64,000 bases of DNA, from the NCBI GenBank assembly GCA_013398295.1, contig VZSF01012080.1, positions 310,001 through 374,000 of the forward strand, in the 5' to 3' direction. Of the stretch, positions 51,468-64,000 are shown piece after piece; position 1 is the stretch's first letter, and each line of letters begins with the position of its first letter. The position numbers and the translations under genes are program-made. The DNA comes from Chionis minor. Taxonomy: Eukaryota > Chordata > Aves > Charadriiformes > Chionididae. Below the pieces are notes generated by a model. It saw only the letters and a program-made list of their open reading frames with translations. It was not told the DNA's origin and ran no database searches.

Positions 51468-53810
51468 ATAGAAAAATGTGTTGTGTACCATACTATGTGA
51501 TGCCTGCAGCTACAGCATTCTGATTTGGCATGATCATAGCACTGAAATCAGTGTTAAGAATCTCACTGAACTGAAAGAAAGCAGACCTTACTGAGGAACT
51601 CAGTTTTCAACCCATACTGCCAAAGTGAAGCTTTTTCATTTTTTCATCTGAGTCATTACAATATATTAGCACTTCTTCATCTGGTTGGGTTGGTTTTTTT
51701 CTTTTCCATATGCCATTCTAATGACTTGCTTTTTTAAATTTTTTAATGAATGACAGACAATTATTTTTGGTGCTACAAAGAACTTGTAAGCAACTATAAA
51801 GTTTAAAGTAAATGGTTGCAGTTAACATTGTAGGGAACTGAAAATGAAGCCATAATTTCATAATATAGAACAAACTTGAAATTTTCTTGAAAATAAAATC
51901 TGTTTTTCTTAGCACTGAGGACAGATATATGTTGATAAATTTATTTGAAATGTCTTTATTTTTTGAACAATTGCCAATTGCTCATTCAGCAAACACTACA
52001 CTGTATGTTAAAATGGAGAGAGCAACCAGTTGCTGTTCTCTCAAATCACAGGCACAAAACTATTTTCCTAGCATGGCAAATCAAAGAAAATATCATTCCT
52101 TTTCCAATAGGAAGAACTCCGTAAGCTTTAACAGTCTTTAGTAATTTAGGTTACTTTAGTTTGTAACCTATATGGGTGAATTACATAAGAAATTTATTCA
52201 TGAGGGACTCGAGCCACTTGCCTACACAGATTAATCACTTAATTTTTCACGGCCTGTTGGTATTAGCATTAATGTGAGCATTATGTGAGCAAGGGTTGTT
52301 CAGACAGACTCTCATTACTTTGGTTTCCTTCTTGCAAAATGAGTGCAGTGTGTTGTTTCTCTGCATCAGGAAGCATTATGGAAACTTATTGGACCATGTC
52401 ATCCCCAGAAAATGCTATCTTTGAATGCTTGAGTAAATACTTTTTGTAGATGCCTGTGTATTTTTACCACCATGAAGTGAGAGCCGCTGCTTCTTTCAGC
52501 TCTACATTTCAGCAACTGTTACTTGCCTGTTTTCAGTGAAGTGAAATGTGTTATTTTAAGGAAGTTCCACCCTGTCCTCCAACCTGAGTTAGCCTATTTT
52601 TACAGTTATGTTCTCATGGAAGAAAACAGTCTGTGGATGCTACAAGAAAGTACCATGATCGCAGATCCTCACAAATAATAAATAGACTATAAATAATAAA
52701 CAGACTTTTTTTCACTCTTCTAGTCATATTGGAAACTATTTTTAATGAAGGATGAAGATGGCAGGTAGCAAATTCAGAAAGTTATTTGAAACATTGTCAA
52801 AAACCAGGCAGGTTTATGACGTTGAAATAGATGTCTTACCTAGTAAGACTAGTACTTACCTAAACAAGAATTGGGCTTTATCAGTAGCATACGGTTTTCA
52901 CAATATTTTAATAATTAGCATATTGCTACATGGTTGTGCCGAGAGAGTGCCTGGAAATGGCCGAGGGATAACATGGGCCAGAGACCATTCCCAGCTGCCA
53001 GTCTGAACAAGGTACCTCTAAGCTTGTGGGAGAGGTGGAGGGTTCAACTTTATGAGTACAAACAAGGCTGTTTCATGGGCCTTTGTCCATTTTGTGTGTT
53101 AAAATAAAGCCTCAGTGCCTCTCAAAACCCATGGCAGTATTTTGCTAACAATGTGCTGCTATCACCCTTACATCAGCTGTGACTGAAAACAGCTTGGGGG
53201 TGTAGGGGAATAAACTAGAGGCGTTCTTAGTTTATTTTTTAATCATACTAGGAAAGAACTGCTTAAACTTGATTTTGTTTATTGTAAAAGGCTGATACGT
53301 TGGTTGGGAGTTGCTGGTCCATTCGGATTCTCCAATCAACTTCCTTCGCTGTGCTGGGTAATGCCAGGGCAGGTCTAAACTGAACCAGAACCTTCCTGAG
53401 AAGGTGGTGCTTCACAGTGGAGGAAAAAGTCAAGGTTCGTTTTCTTCATTCTCTGGGCAAGCAGCATGGCACAGCCTATGTCTGTACAACTCGAGTCTTA
53501 CCCCTCTGAGGACAAGGTGGTAGTTTATCCACCTGCCTATTGGAAAGAGCTGCTGCTGAGCACTTGCACAAACTATGCACAGTCAATGTCAAGGAGGGAC
53601 CCAATAGGCATGAATTAAAAATATACTGAGAGGGATGCCAGGGATCAAACAGTGCGGGCAGTTGTGTAGCACTGCCCAGCCCTGTGCACTGTCCCTATTT
53701 AGTTCACTGGTACAGACATAATCACATAGTAAATCTCTAAAGCAGGATTTTCTGGCAACTAGATCAACTTGCATTCTTTTTTCATAGAAATATTGTATTC
53801 ACAACACCAA

Positions 53811-53847
53811 CAGAGAAAGAAAACAGAGAGAGGGAGAAAGAGAAAAC
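53811..53847. repeat. Purine-rich (GA)n-like tract
   Basis: An A/G-dominated stretch with GAGAGAGGGAGAAAGAG at its centre. It is low complexity with no further context. Confidence 0.75.
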
Positions 53848-54224
53848 CAATCCCCTGTTCTCTTCTGTAATAAGTTGGTGTCACATGTAGGAATCATTAT
53901 TAATGCTCTGTCTCTATAAACTAACAGAATGAGGAGCACTTACTCTCTCACATGTTACTATTTAGTCAGTCTGTCAAACAGTAATTTAGCTATACAATGA
54001 AAAATATTCTTGGAGAACAGTGCTTTTGTTTTTGAATAACACCAATCCTCATCATGTTTTCAGCTATTCGTCCGTCTCTGCTTAATCTCAGATTCCTGAG
54101 ATTACTTTCTTTTGCCATCAAGAGCTTTTCATAGGGAAAATTTTTCCAGGTTTCATATTAAAAGGCAAGACAAATAGAATTACTGGATTGTTCAGAAACT
54201 GGGGGGATGGCGTTGTTTGGTTTT

Positions 54225-54248
54225 GTGTGTGTGTGCGTGCGCACACAC
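54225..54248. repeat. Alternating GT/GC/CA tract, Z-DNA prone
   Basis: Twenty-four bases alternate purine and pyrimidine: GT units, then GCGTGCGC, then AC units. The centre GTGCGCAC is a perfect palindrome; the outer arms pair with a mismatch. Confidence 0.85.
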
Positions 54249-57200
54249 CTTCAGGTTTTTTGTTTGTTTGTTTTTTATAAGGAGGCCAGATCTATACGGT
54301 TTTAGGATACAATTCTTCTTAGTAATTTCTAAAAACAGAAAGTTCTGTGTGTATGTGGAAATAGGTAGATTCAGATCATGTAAAACATATATAAAGATAA
54401 TATATTTTGTAACTTACATCATGCACATTTGTTAGCTACTGAAAGTCTTTGTATTACAGTTTTAGTGAGTATGCTCAAGAACTGTAAACAAAACAAATGG
54501 TGTTAGATTTTTAAGAAGGCACTTCTGTACTTGCTCAGGGAGTGTCCTTGCTAGTAACATATACTGATACTGCTTTCTGATACAAATTTGAGTCTGAAAC
54601 ATTTTAAAAGAACTAAGTCTGGTAGGCAAATATTCACCACATTCAACATTTGCCTCATTTGTCCTTGAGCAAGTGCTGCAGGTGTTCATTGCTGTTCCTT
54701 TCTAGTTGAGATGAATATTGATTTTAGATGTAAAATTATGAAAAATTTTCTGCAGCATGCAGCTAAATAATCTGGTAATGAAAATTAATCATGAGCTTGC
54801 TTTGCTGTTACTCATAACTGGCAATTTTAGCAGAAACATTTCATTGTCATATTGAAATAAAAGCATCAAAAGTGACCAAACATTTGGTTGTCCCAGGTAA
54901 CTTAATCCTGCAACAACAAAATATATTTCATATAACAGTGATGTCACACTTGTATACCATTCCTTTTGAAGTTTTTTTTCAAGTTTTTTTTTGTGTTGTA
55001 AGGGCATGCCAAATGAAGACAAAAATACTATTGACAAATCTCCCCAGGAAAACATACCTGTCATGTTACTATGGAGGTACCTGTGTAGTCTGTGGAGCAC
55101 GGTAGATTAAGTGTCATAATTCTGGAGACAATTCATTGCTGGACAGCATGGATTCTGATATATGGATACTATGAAATGCGAATAACATCTTGGAGATATA
55201 TGGCAAAAATGGAAATAGGATTTGTAGAGGGGTTGTAAGCCAGTTCGAGATTTTTTGTTTATTCTTATGCCAGAATGTCAAGCAGAAGACAAAACAATGA
55301 AAGAAAATAGAAAGTCTGTAGTAGTAGTCTAAATTCTTTTTCAAGATTGTATATTTCTGCAGTTATGATATTCCAGTCCTCTGGCAGTAACTCCTAAATA
55401 TGTCATTTGCACTCTTCATTAAAACAGTCCTGCATTTGGAGGCAAGGTTAATGAAAAATACAAATCCCAATAGAAGTCCTTGAGGTGCTCTAGTAGGAAT
55501 TTCTCTCTAACATTAATTTTCACTACTAAACCATTATTCTTTTCATTTACTGGTTCCTTACTAATTTTAAAATTCTTGCACTAATTCACTTGTTCTCCCA
55601 TTTAAGTAACAATTTCTATGTCATATTGTATCATGTAAATCTCCAAAATCTAGATAGGTGATACCAACTGTATTTTTTTCCACTTAAAAAATCAATTACC
55701 TTATCAAAGATAAAAGGATAAAATAATAAAATCTACTTTTAATGTATTAGTATACTATTTATTTCAGAATTCTGAAATGGAAATAGGAAAGCCTTGTTAA
55801 TTTTAGTATTCTTTTCATCATGAAAATGGTAGTACCTGCTAATTCCTGTTACTCACATTGCTGTGTTGTCTGCTTCATTAATTGCATTCAAACAGACAAG
55901 GTGAAATCTAGTTTTGGGGACACCTGAAAGTTTTTAATTTCTATTCTGCTGTCACTATTGATGAACCTCAAGTTTTTTCTCTGAATCTTTGTGGATGAAG
56001 AACATTTGTTTTTATTTTAGTTGCAAAATTTATCCCTGTTTTTGATAATGCTTTCGTTAGACTTACGGTTTCTGGTGCCAGAAATGCATTTGTTCAGATT
56101 AATTATGCAGTTAAGCTTTAATTCATTTAGGGTCTTTCTCCATATGTCCAAGTCCATAGTTGTTCCTTGAGATGTGAAGATGTTTGACTTTGACGTTGAA
56201 GCTGTGTCCCTCGCAACGTTAGGCCCTTCAAACTCGCAAGACAGTTGTGGAATTATTTTCCATAATTAGGTCTTCTTTAGTCTCCTCATCAAAATGATTT
56301 ATTAAATAATTTCCCATTGATTCAGTGACTTCCAGGTTAATAAAAAGTTTGCTGATGTTTTCAGAGACAAAGGGGCTTCATCATAATTATTACTATGTGG
56401 GCAGTGAGGTACTTCAGGAAAAGACATTTCCTGAGAAAGGTTAATCACTTACTAGAAACATTTCAAATACATGTGTTGATTTTTAGTGTAACTATGGAAG
56501 CCTACAGTTGAGTCTAAAGTTAGTGAGCCAATTAGTGCTGGGCCCAGTGCTTGGGCCCTACCTGCTTTGTGCATTGTGCATCTGTTCCAGCCTCCAGAAT
56601 AGGTGGATGCATCTGTGTGGGGCTGCACTACCTCCTGTGCCATGCAGGACAGAGGCATGGGGAGACCACTCACTGTTACAATGCAAGTTTGCCCATGAGG
56701 GTTTCAACAATTCAGCGTCCAGTAAAATGACTTTTTTATTTTTTTCTTTCCTCCCTCTCTTTTCTTCTTCTGAAGTTATTTTGACTCACTTGGACTCTTC
56801 TGTACATATAAACTGTTCCTATTTTTATAATCCATATATTCATGTAATCTGTTCCTATTTTTATATATAACCTTTTTTATTCATTTCCTTAAGCTATTTA
56901 TCATTCAATAACTACACTGTAGTAACATTACCATTTCACCATGGGTTTTATTGTCGTCTTTGCTTTTTTCTTCTCTGTGTGCATCCTCCACTAGTATTTC
57001 AAGTCCCTACATTTTATAGTCTAAGCTGCTGGTACAAATAACCTTTTAGTTATTTCTGTTGACAATATCTTTTTTCTTAGAGAGATTGACTTCAACACTT
57101 TCCTTAAGTGTGCCTGTGACCTAAATCCTTTCAGTATTAGTACTTTCTTCCTCAGTGCCAGCAATTAATCCAGTTCTAGATCCATTACTTTTTCCATCAT

Positions 57201-58230
57201 GCTTGTTAAACTGCCTTTCTTCTTCTAGTGATTAAAACTATATATTCAGATAATTTCAAACTCTGACAAAATGGTTATCCTTATTTGTTGGTTTAATGTT
57301 ATTAATACTCATACCTGTCTCAACCTCCAGTGGAATCTGTGTCTGGAAGTCCTCTTTTGGTGATTGCTTTCTGTTGGTTGGTGTATTTTAGATATTCTTG
57401 CCTAGGTGATATTTCACTTTTTTTTTATTACACTGTGTGTCTTATTTTTTTAGAAAGTTCTAGAATTCCACATTACATTTAATTTAGCAGCTTCTTTAGT
57501 TAAGCATATTGATTTTTGATTTCTGTGTTTTGGTAGGAGAAGTGGGGGGATTTTCTCTGCTCCCTTAATTTGCTACCACAAATAGTATCTTTTGCTTCTG
57601 ACCTTGGTTTACAAGCAATTTTTGAATGCAACATGTTGTGTTGCTTGATGAGTAAGTTTGTGAGATGACGGGAGTTGCTTTGCTTGTGAGAGGTAAGATT
57701 TGGGGAACTTTTTCTTTGTACGTCTGGTAGGTATTTTACAGAACAAAAAGATCTAGTGTGAGTCCTGTACTATTAATCTCAGTTACTTTGTGAATAACAT
57801 TAAACAGTCCTCGAACGTGAATTCTCTGTAATTAAGCTGTCTTCTCCAGAGCTAGGTACTCCCTTTGAGCTTAAGAACTCTAGGAACAAAATATCTTCAA
57901 ATATGTATTACTTCAAAGCAAATGAAGAGGGAGTAGTTACAAAATCTACAATTGCATACACCTTCTCAGGCCATCAGTTCTTTTGTATATTTTATCGAAC
58001 TCTGATATAGCTAAGATAATCTTGTTGTGTGACCTATTTTCTAAAGAGCAAGTGCAGCTCACCCTACAGTTGGAGATCTGCATTCTTTGCCAGGGTGGGA
58101 AGTTGGACAGGCAGAGTGCAGAGCTGGCAGTAGGGATGAGCATATTATTCACTTGGGTGATCAAGAGGAGATCAATCTAGGAAAGCAAACTTGCCATGCT
58201 GATATCCCTTGGGTTTTTTGTGGTTTGTTC

Positions 58231-58257
58231 TATTTTGTTTTGTTTTGTTTTGTTTTT
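58231..58257. repeat. (TTTTG)n pentanucleotide repeat
   Basis: About four TTTTG units run into a T stretch. It is a simple microsatellite. Confidence 0.85.
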
Positions 58258-61200
58258 TCAGGAAGATGTTCTGTTCAAGAATTTCACTGACATTTCTGAA
58301 TCACCTCTGGTCAGTCTGGTGGTACTCCACCTTCTAGAGCCATCCGCTGAAGAGGACAGATTCTCTTATAAGAATTTTATTTCACTATTCTTAGCATACT
58401 CAGAACTGATCTCAACTGATGTATATTGATGAAAGGTTTTCATGTTTTAGCCTGTACACAAATGTAGTTTGAAACCATCAGTATTGATGAGTGGGATTTA
58501 GCAGCCTTAATGTCATGTTAGATGTCCTGTGATATTTCCCATGACCAGAAAACTGCTTCAGAAAGTCTACTGTAGAATCTAGTTTTATATCTGACTGTCC
58601 CATTTGGATGTCATTAGATACCTAGAGGCAGTCTCACTCACAACTTTTCCTGGCTCTGAATGTTTGTCTAAAAGAAGATGGTGGCTGACAACTAATGTCC
58701 ATTTGCCCTTTCAACAAAACCTTCTCATCTACTGACAGCTTTTCCCTTTTATTATACTTGTTAGCATTTATCATCCATATTTTTTATTCCATTGAGCTGA
58801 ACATTTGCAAGCGCAGAAAAATTTGGGCTCTTACAGATCACAACCAGTCTAGTATCAGGTAATTAATTGCACATCGCTTTGAGGAGAAAAGTTGGATTTT
58901 GGATTTCCGAGAAATAGTGTATAGGAGTAAGAAAAAGTCATGGGCAAATTTGAGATCTTACAAAAATACAACAACAGAAATAAATAATACAAAGAAATAC
59001 AATGGCTTAATGTATTGTTTTGTGTTCCACTGAATGTGAATCCTGTAGCTTAGAGGAAATAAGATCCGAAACCAGAAGCAGAAAAGGTGGCAGAATGAAT
59101 TAACAATGACAACAGCAATTGAGGTTTAGTATGGCAATAACAATAATAAAGACTTCCGTGTATTTCAGTGTATAACCAGAACCTTAATACTAGGAAGAAA
59201 CACATCAGGATCATGCATACACGGAACAACACTGCTATCTTTCCTACTGGAAGTATATATCATAAAGCTATCCATCACAGTTTTCTCTAAGACTAGCCAG
59301 AGACCAATTATCCCAGTGGGTTATTGAAAGCAAATCTGTGGTCTTGCTCTATGACTGCAGGAGAATTGTTAAAGGCAAGATCAGTGGAAGTGACCCAGAA
59401 AAAGTTAGCAAAGGAGAAACCAGAGAATTTAGCAGTGAAGATGTTTCCTAATTCTGAAGAACAGAACATGAAGGAACAGATAGGACTGTGAACCTTATAG
59501 TAAAGGGTAAACTCAACAAAACTGATTCTGTTCCAGTTGTACCTGCAAAAACTCAGGTCATTGATGACACATCCCAGATACTAACCAAGAATCAGCAGCC
59601 TAATTTTCTGAGGCTATTGACACAATTACATCTGTAATTAGCTTACACTATGCAACATGGGTAGTGCTGTTTTTTTGTTGTTTTTGGTAAAATCTAGCTG
59701 TCACTGTTTGCAGTTCTTCTGGGGAGACTAGAATCTCTGATACTTATAAGTTATATTACAAGAAGGCAAACAGGGAGTAGTAAAGATTACACAATTGTGG
59801 AGCCATTTCTGCAGCTCCTGCTAATACCTTAATCCAAACACCTGTTCAAGTTTTTTCTAACTCATTAATCTTCCATATATGCCATACTCTTCCAGTATCA
59901 TAGATCTATAGTCATTAAAGCTGGTCAAGTAAAAAAATATTAAACAGGTCATTTTACATGGTATTCCTAAATTCTGTTTATGCTTTCACATTAATTAAAA
60001 ATCTGCATACATATCATTGGATTTTCTGATAGGGTGATTATAGGAATAATGCGAAAAATATTTCTTAGGGATCTAATACATATTTATTAATTTTTTATTG
60101 GTTGACAGTTATGTTTATTATCATCGTTAACTGTCGGATTAGTTAGGTGATGATAGCTATGAAAAGTCAAAATGTTTGATGAGATTATATTAATATAGTG
60201 CATATTTGAGAATGAATGGTAAGTAATTAATGTATATAACTGAAGAAAAGCATTCTCTAAAACAGATTTAGTTCCAAATTTGTGCAAGATCTGGACTAAA
60301 TTATATTTGTTGTTTGAGTATTTTTAATGTGTTCTGAACAGTTTCTTTCAGAATCAATACTTCCTTATTTCTCTGTGGCAGTAATTCATTATTGTTGTAA
60401 AATCAAAAGGTTTTCAAATTAGCTCATTTTCCTAAATTTAACATAGATATGAAATCATGAATTACTCCCAGGATAGTTACAAGCCTTGAAAATACCACTG
60501 CTGTTCATTCAATTATTTCAATTAGAGTTCCAATTTTGAACAGCTGCTTAAAAATGAAAGTTTATGCATTACTGTAGTACTGACTTCATAGATTTGCCAG
60601 GATAAATATATTAATCTCTTCATGTTCTGCTGCAAGGGATAGTCCAATGCCTATGCTGTTGCCTGTTTACTTAAGTATCATGTGAAGAAAAATATTATCT
60701 GATCATATTCAAAACTTTGTTGTTCTCTTTCAGTGAAAGCTGCTGAATTGTCAGGCTTCTGATATCGTCAGTGGAGATTCACAAGACTGTTTGACAGAAA
60801 ACATATTTCTAAGCCCTTGGTTACTCATGAGCTAGTAAGTAGCTTCTCATATTTTCATAGTTTTCATTCACCTTCAATGAAGTGTGTGGGTTTTCTTAGG
60901 TAAATAGCAACTTTTAAAACTACTTCACTATTATTTTCCCTTTCTTTTCTATAAAAGCATTTTGTTGTAATGTCTGGTGTTGCTTTAAATACTATAACAC
61001 ATTTGAGTCAACATTTATAAGTGCTTTAGCAAAAAAAAGGAGTATTTTCTCAGTACTCCTGTTCAGCATCTATGAGAGTGCTGTTCAGTGACCTGTATTA
61101 CTCCCAGACTGTGAAGCATAAGTAGGAATAAGAATTCAGTGGATCAGCCGGAAAAATATGTTGCTCCATTAGCCTCATAGAGGTGGTCAAGAATGGTATC

Positions 61201-64000
61201 TATCAATCAAGTACTAGAGTTCATAAATCCAGTTAAATGGTACCTGAACAACGAGGTTGTCTTGTTATCCACCTGTTTGATTTTCAGGTTGTCTCATTTT
61301 TCTTGCTGTTTTACATACTTTATTCTTTGTACCAATATCATCTTTAACTTTTAAAATTCTTTTAGGAAAATTGTAAGCCACTTATTTAAAGCACATGCTC
61401 TTGTGGTCTTGCTAAACCCGCTGTCTGACATAATGATTTTTTTCATTTTATTCTTTTGCTTTGTTTCTAAACCTAAAGAAGAAAACCATAATGATGTGAA
61501 GCAAGAAGTTTAAGATTTGAAGTAGCAAAATTATAGGAAAAACCACAAACTGTAAAACTGCAAAATGAGGGGAAGCTAGCTGTAACACTTGAATGGTACT
61601 TACAGATTCTGCTTAGAAAACAGACTTAACCTTTTAAATATGGTACTGGTGGAGACTGATGCAAGTACTAGGTCACTTCTCATTGAACATAACGATTTTG
61701 GTCTTTTCCTCCAGAATATATAAAAGTTGTTTTAATTTTCAGTAAAAAAACCCAAAACCCCTAGTTATTTGACAGTTGCCTCAGTCAGAGTTGGAATATT
61801 TGAACTGGTCTCAAAAATACGTATTCGAATCCGTTTACAAAATGTTCTTCTGTTCTTAGACAATCACAGTCCATGAAAACTAGCGATACTTATTTATTAA
61901 TTTGCTATTTGGTGAAATAGAAATTAAAATTTTAGTGGTGAAAATCCTTTCTAACAAATCAGTCCAATAATCTAATTTCAACTCACCACTTAGCAGTATC
62001 AAAAATAAAGATGTATTTCTCTGTAGGGAACAAGTGTCAAGATTATTTATTTCAGAATTTGATAGCTCAACTTGATCATGTCATTTATTGGTATTTAACT
62101 TATAAAATAACAGTGAGAACTATGTCCTTATTTTTAATGCTGTTGAATTAATTTAAACCTAGCAAAAATAGATCGTAGTTGAACTGATTGAATTGGTGGG
62201 AAGGATACTGAAATTCAGAATTTTAATTCAGTGAGCTCTCATAGAAAAAGGCAATACTTAACCTAAAGTTGGAAAGCAAAATTAGGCTTAAACTCAGTGA
62301 AAAAAACAAAAACAAAAATTAAAAAAAATCAGGAATCAAGTATTAGAAACCAAAGAAAGAAAAATGATTTTTTTTTTTTTTGTCAGATGAGCTATCTAAC
62401 CCAGGGTGAGAGTAGCTGTAGAAATTTGCTAATTTGGGATATTTGGGATTTTATATCTCTCCAAGCCTTTAAATGCATTCTGAATGTATCGATTTATAAG
62501 TCAAAATATTTTTTCTAGTTTCATAATAAGTTAATGAAATTTACAGGTTGCAGAAATTACTACACGAGAGTGCACATCTGCGTCATTCAAAAGATTAGGT
62601 GAAATGATTACATGTGCCCTGTCCTCAAACATATAAAAGAAGGGAACATAGTCAGTCAAACATCTGCTCACAGCCTGAGAAAGTGAGTGGGTTTTTTTCA
62701 TTGGTACTACAGCTAAGTAACTGCAGTGTGCAGTGTGTCAGGTATGTATGACAGAGTTAGAGGAGAAGGATATTTTAAGCATGGGAATGCTACAGGTGTT
62801 TTTTCAATGTCAGTGAATGTCATGATTTTTTTTCAACACTTTTAACTGTTGAATAATTTGGGTTTGCTTCTGTATTTTATCATATTAACATAAAAGCGCA
62901 AAAGCTCTTACAGGGAACAAAGCCAGGTTTTTATCTGGTGTCCTAAAAAAGCAAGAGAGTGATTGATGTCAGTGAGCCACAGCTAAAGACATTGCTGCTG
63001 GAGTGGTGTGACACTGTGCATGATATCATTGAGTAGGTGAAAGAGTAACACGGAGAGGTGGAATAAAGACATTCGTTTATAAAGGACTCATCAGATGACA
63101 CACTCACAAATTCATGATCTTTTTGAGGCCTATACAATGGTGTACATTTTCAAAGCCTTTGAAGAGCTTTAGCTGTACAGCTCCCTTTTATGTCAGCGGG
63201 AGACGTGCTTTGCTTTGATAAGATTTAGCTGACTTTCTTTTACATACTTTGTTACTAGTTATGAAAGGAAGAAAACTACTTCTGTCTGAGTTGCTGTTAA
63301 CATTTCTATTGACATTATTAGATTTAGGACTGAATTCTCTGGACCCAGTACTGTGCAGTGAACTGAGAGTGGCTTGTACGTGCTCACTAAATACCCATCA
63401 TCTGTGTTTTTAGGAAAAAAAAAATCCACCCCTCACAAATATTTAATGTTTCAGTGAAAGCACTTTTACATATAAGTAAAAGATTATACTCACAAATAGT
63501 ACTGTGTTGTACTAAAATATGAGAGAATGAACCATCAGCTGTACCTCAGCAGGACTTGAAGCTCCTTAGCTTAAAGGAAAAGTGACTGTCAGCCAGCATA
63601 GATTCATTTTGGTTTGAAGGCAAATTGGCTTGTGGAGGAAATGAAGACACATTCTATGGTGTTGGTTTCTAATAACATCAGAAGAGTTGTCATGGTTGTA
63701 AGAAATGTTCACTTTTGTTTTAAGGGCCTCCCCTGCACAGGAAGGATGAGTTGGTCCAGGTGCAGCTATATTGACTTTACAGTACAGGACGATTTCTCTA
63801 TGGCAGGGAATGATCATCTCCTGATTCGGGACAGTTTAAGATGCCCTAAGATGTACTGACATAAACTGTGGTGTAGCCCAGCAGCTCTGCTGCGTCCTGA
63901 AGAAAAGTCTAAAATGCAAGATACACTAAAAGAAACCCCACAAGTGTGAATTGCAAATAGGTGGAAGCACTTGTAACATGGCTTTTCAGTTAAATTTGTT

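Larger units (their letters stand above)
41551..64000. other. Unique non-coding sequence to the window end
   Basis: More than 22 kb of AT-rich sequence hold no gene, RNA gene or transposon that I can name. Listed landmarks are an (AAT)n repeat at 47733-47752, a G/T tract at 51424-51467, a GT/CA palindromic tract at 54225-54248, a purine-rich stretch at 53811-53847 and a (TTTTG)n repeat at 58231-58257. The longest open frame is 161 codons on the minus strand (46631-47116), with no recognisable domain. A stretch at about 52930-53130 vaguely resembles an old LTR or terminal exon but I cannot identify it. Old repeats below my recognition limit are likely. Confidence 0.5.

Overview
This window looks like AT-rich, repeat-poor vertebrate DNA from a bird. 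The main clue is the repeat content. Five fragments of CR1 LINE retrotransposons and one CR1 3' terminus are present, with the avian-type 3' end built on ATTCTGTG/ATTCTATG octamers and no poly-A tail. There is also one solo LTR of a retrovirus-like family that I recognise from many bird genomes. Single Ns, a 143-base N block and N-flanked exact duplicates suggest a short-read draft assembly. I found no host protein-coding gene, tRNA, rRNA, CRISPR array or operon-like structure. The window is best read as intergenic DNA or the inside of a large intron.

Layout. 1-673: unique sequence with a 174-base exact duplication between single Ns, probably an assembly artefact. 674-873: the 3' tip of an antisense CR1 running into a gap. 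874-4617: unique sequence. 4618-4983: a GC- and CpG-rich 356-base solo LTR with a perfect 5-base target duplication (TGGTG). 4984-10770: unique sequence. 10771-12466: an old antisense CR1 covering the 3' UTR, the reverse transcriptase (RT) region and part of the preceding linker. 12467-24857: unique sequence with a 25-base C run. 24858-26294: the best preserved CR1, with a 333-codon RT frame. 27028-28284: an older CR1 of another subfamily that has lost its RT active site and its 3' end. 28285-37993: unique sequence with a striking G/T-rich quadruplex-prone tract near 29.9 kb. 37994-38393: a CR1 of the 24.9 kb type with about 825 bases missing inside. 40985-41550: an antisense CR1 of a third subfamily. 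41551-64000: unique sequence with small simple repeats.

Nothing here works together as a pathway. The coding remnants are all retrotransposon RT pieces: 5' truncated, frameshifted or deleted, and none can be active. I see no convincing undescribed system. The most informative items are the internally deleted CR1 and its intact relative, the solo LTR with its target duplication, and the quadruplex-prone tract. Family identities rest on my recognition of CR1 and LTR sequences, not on a database search.
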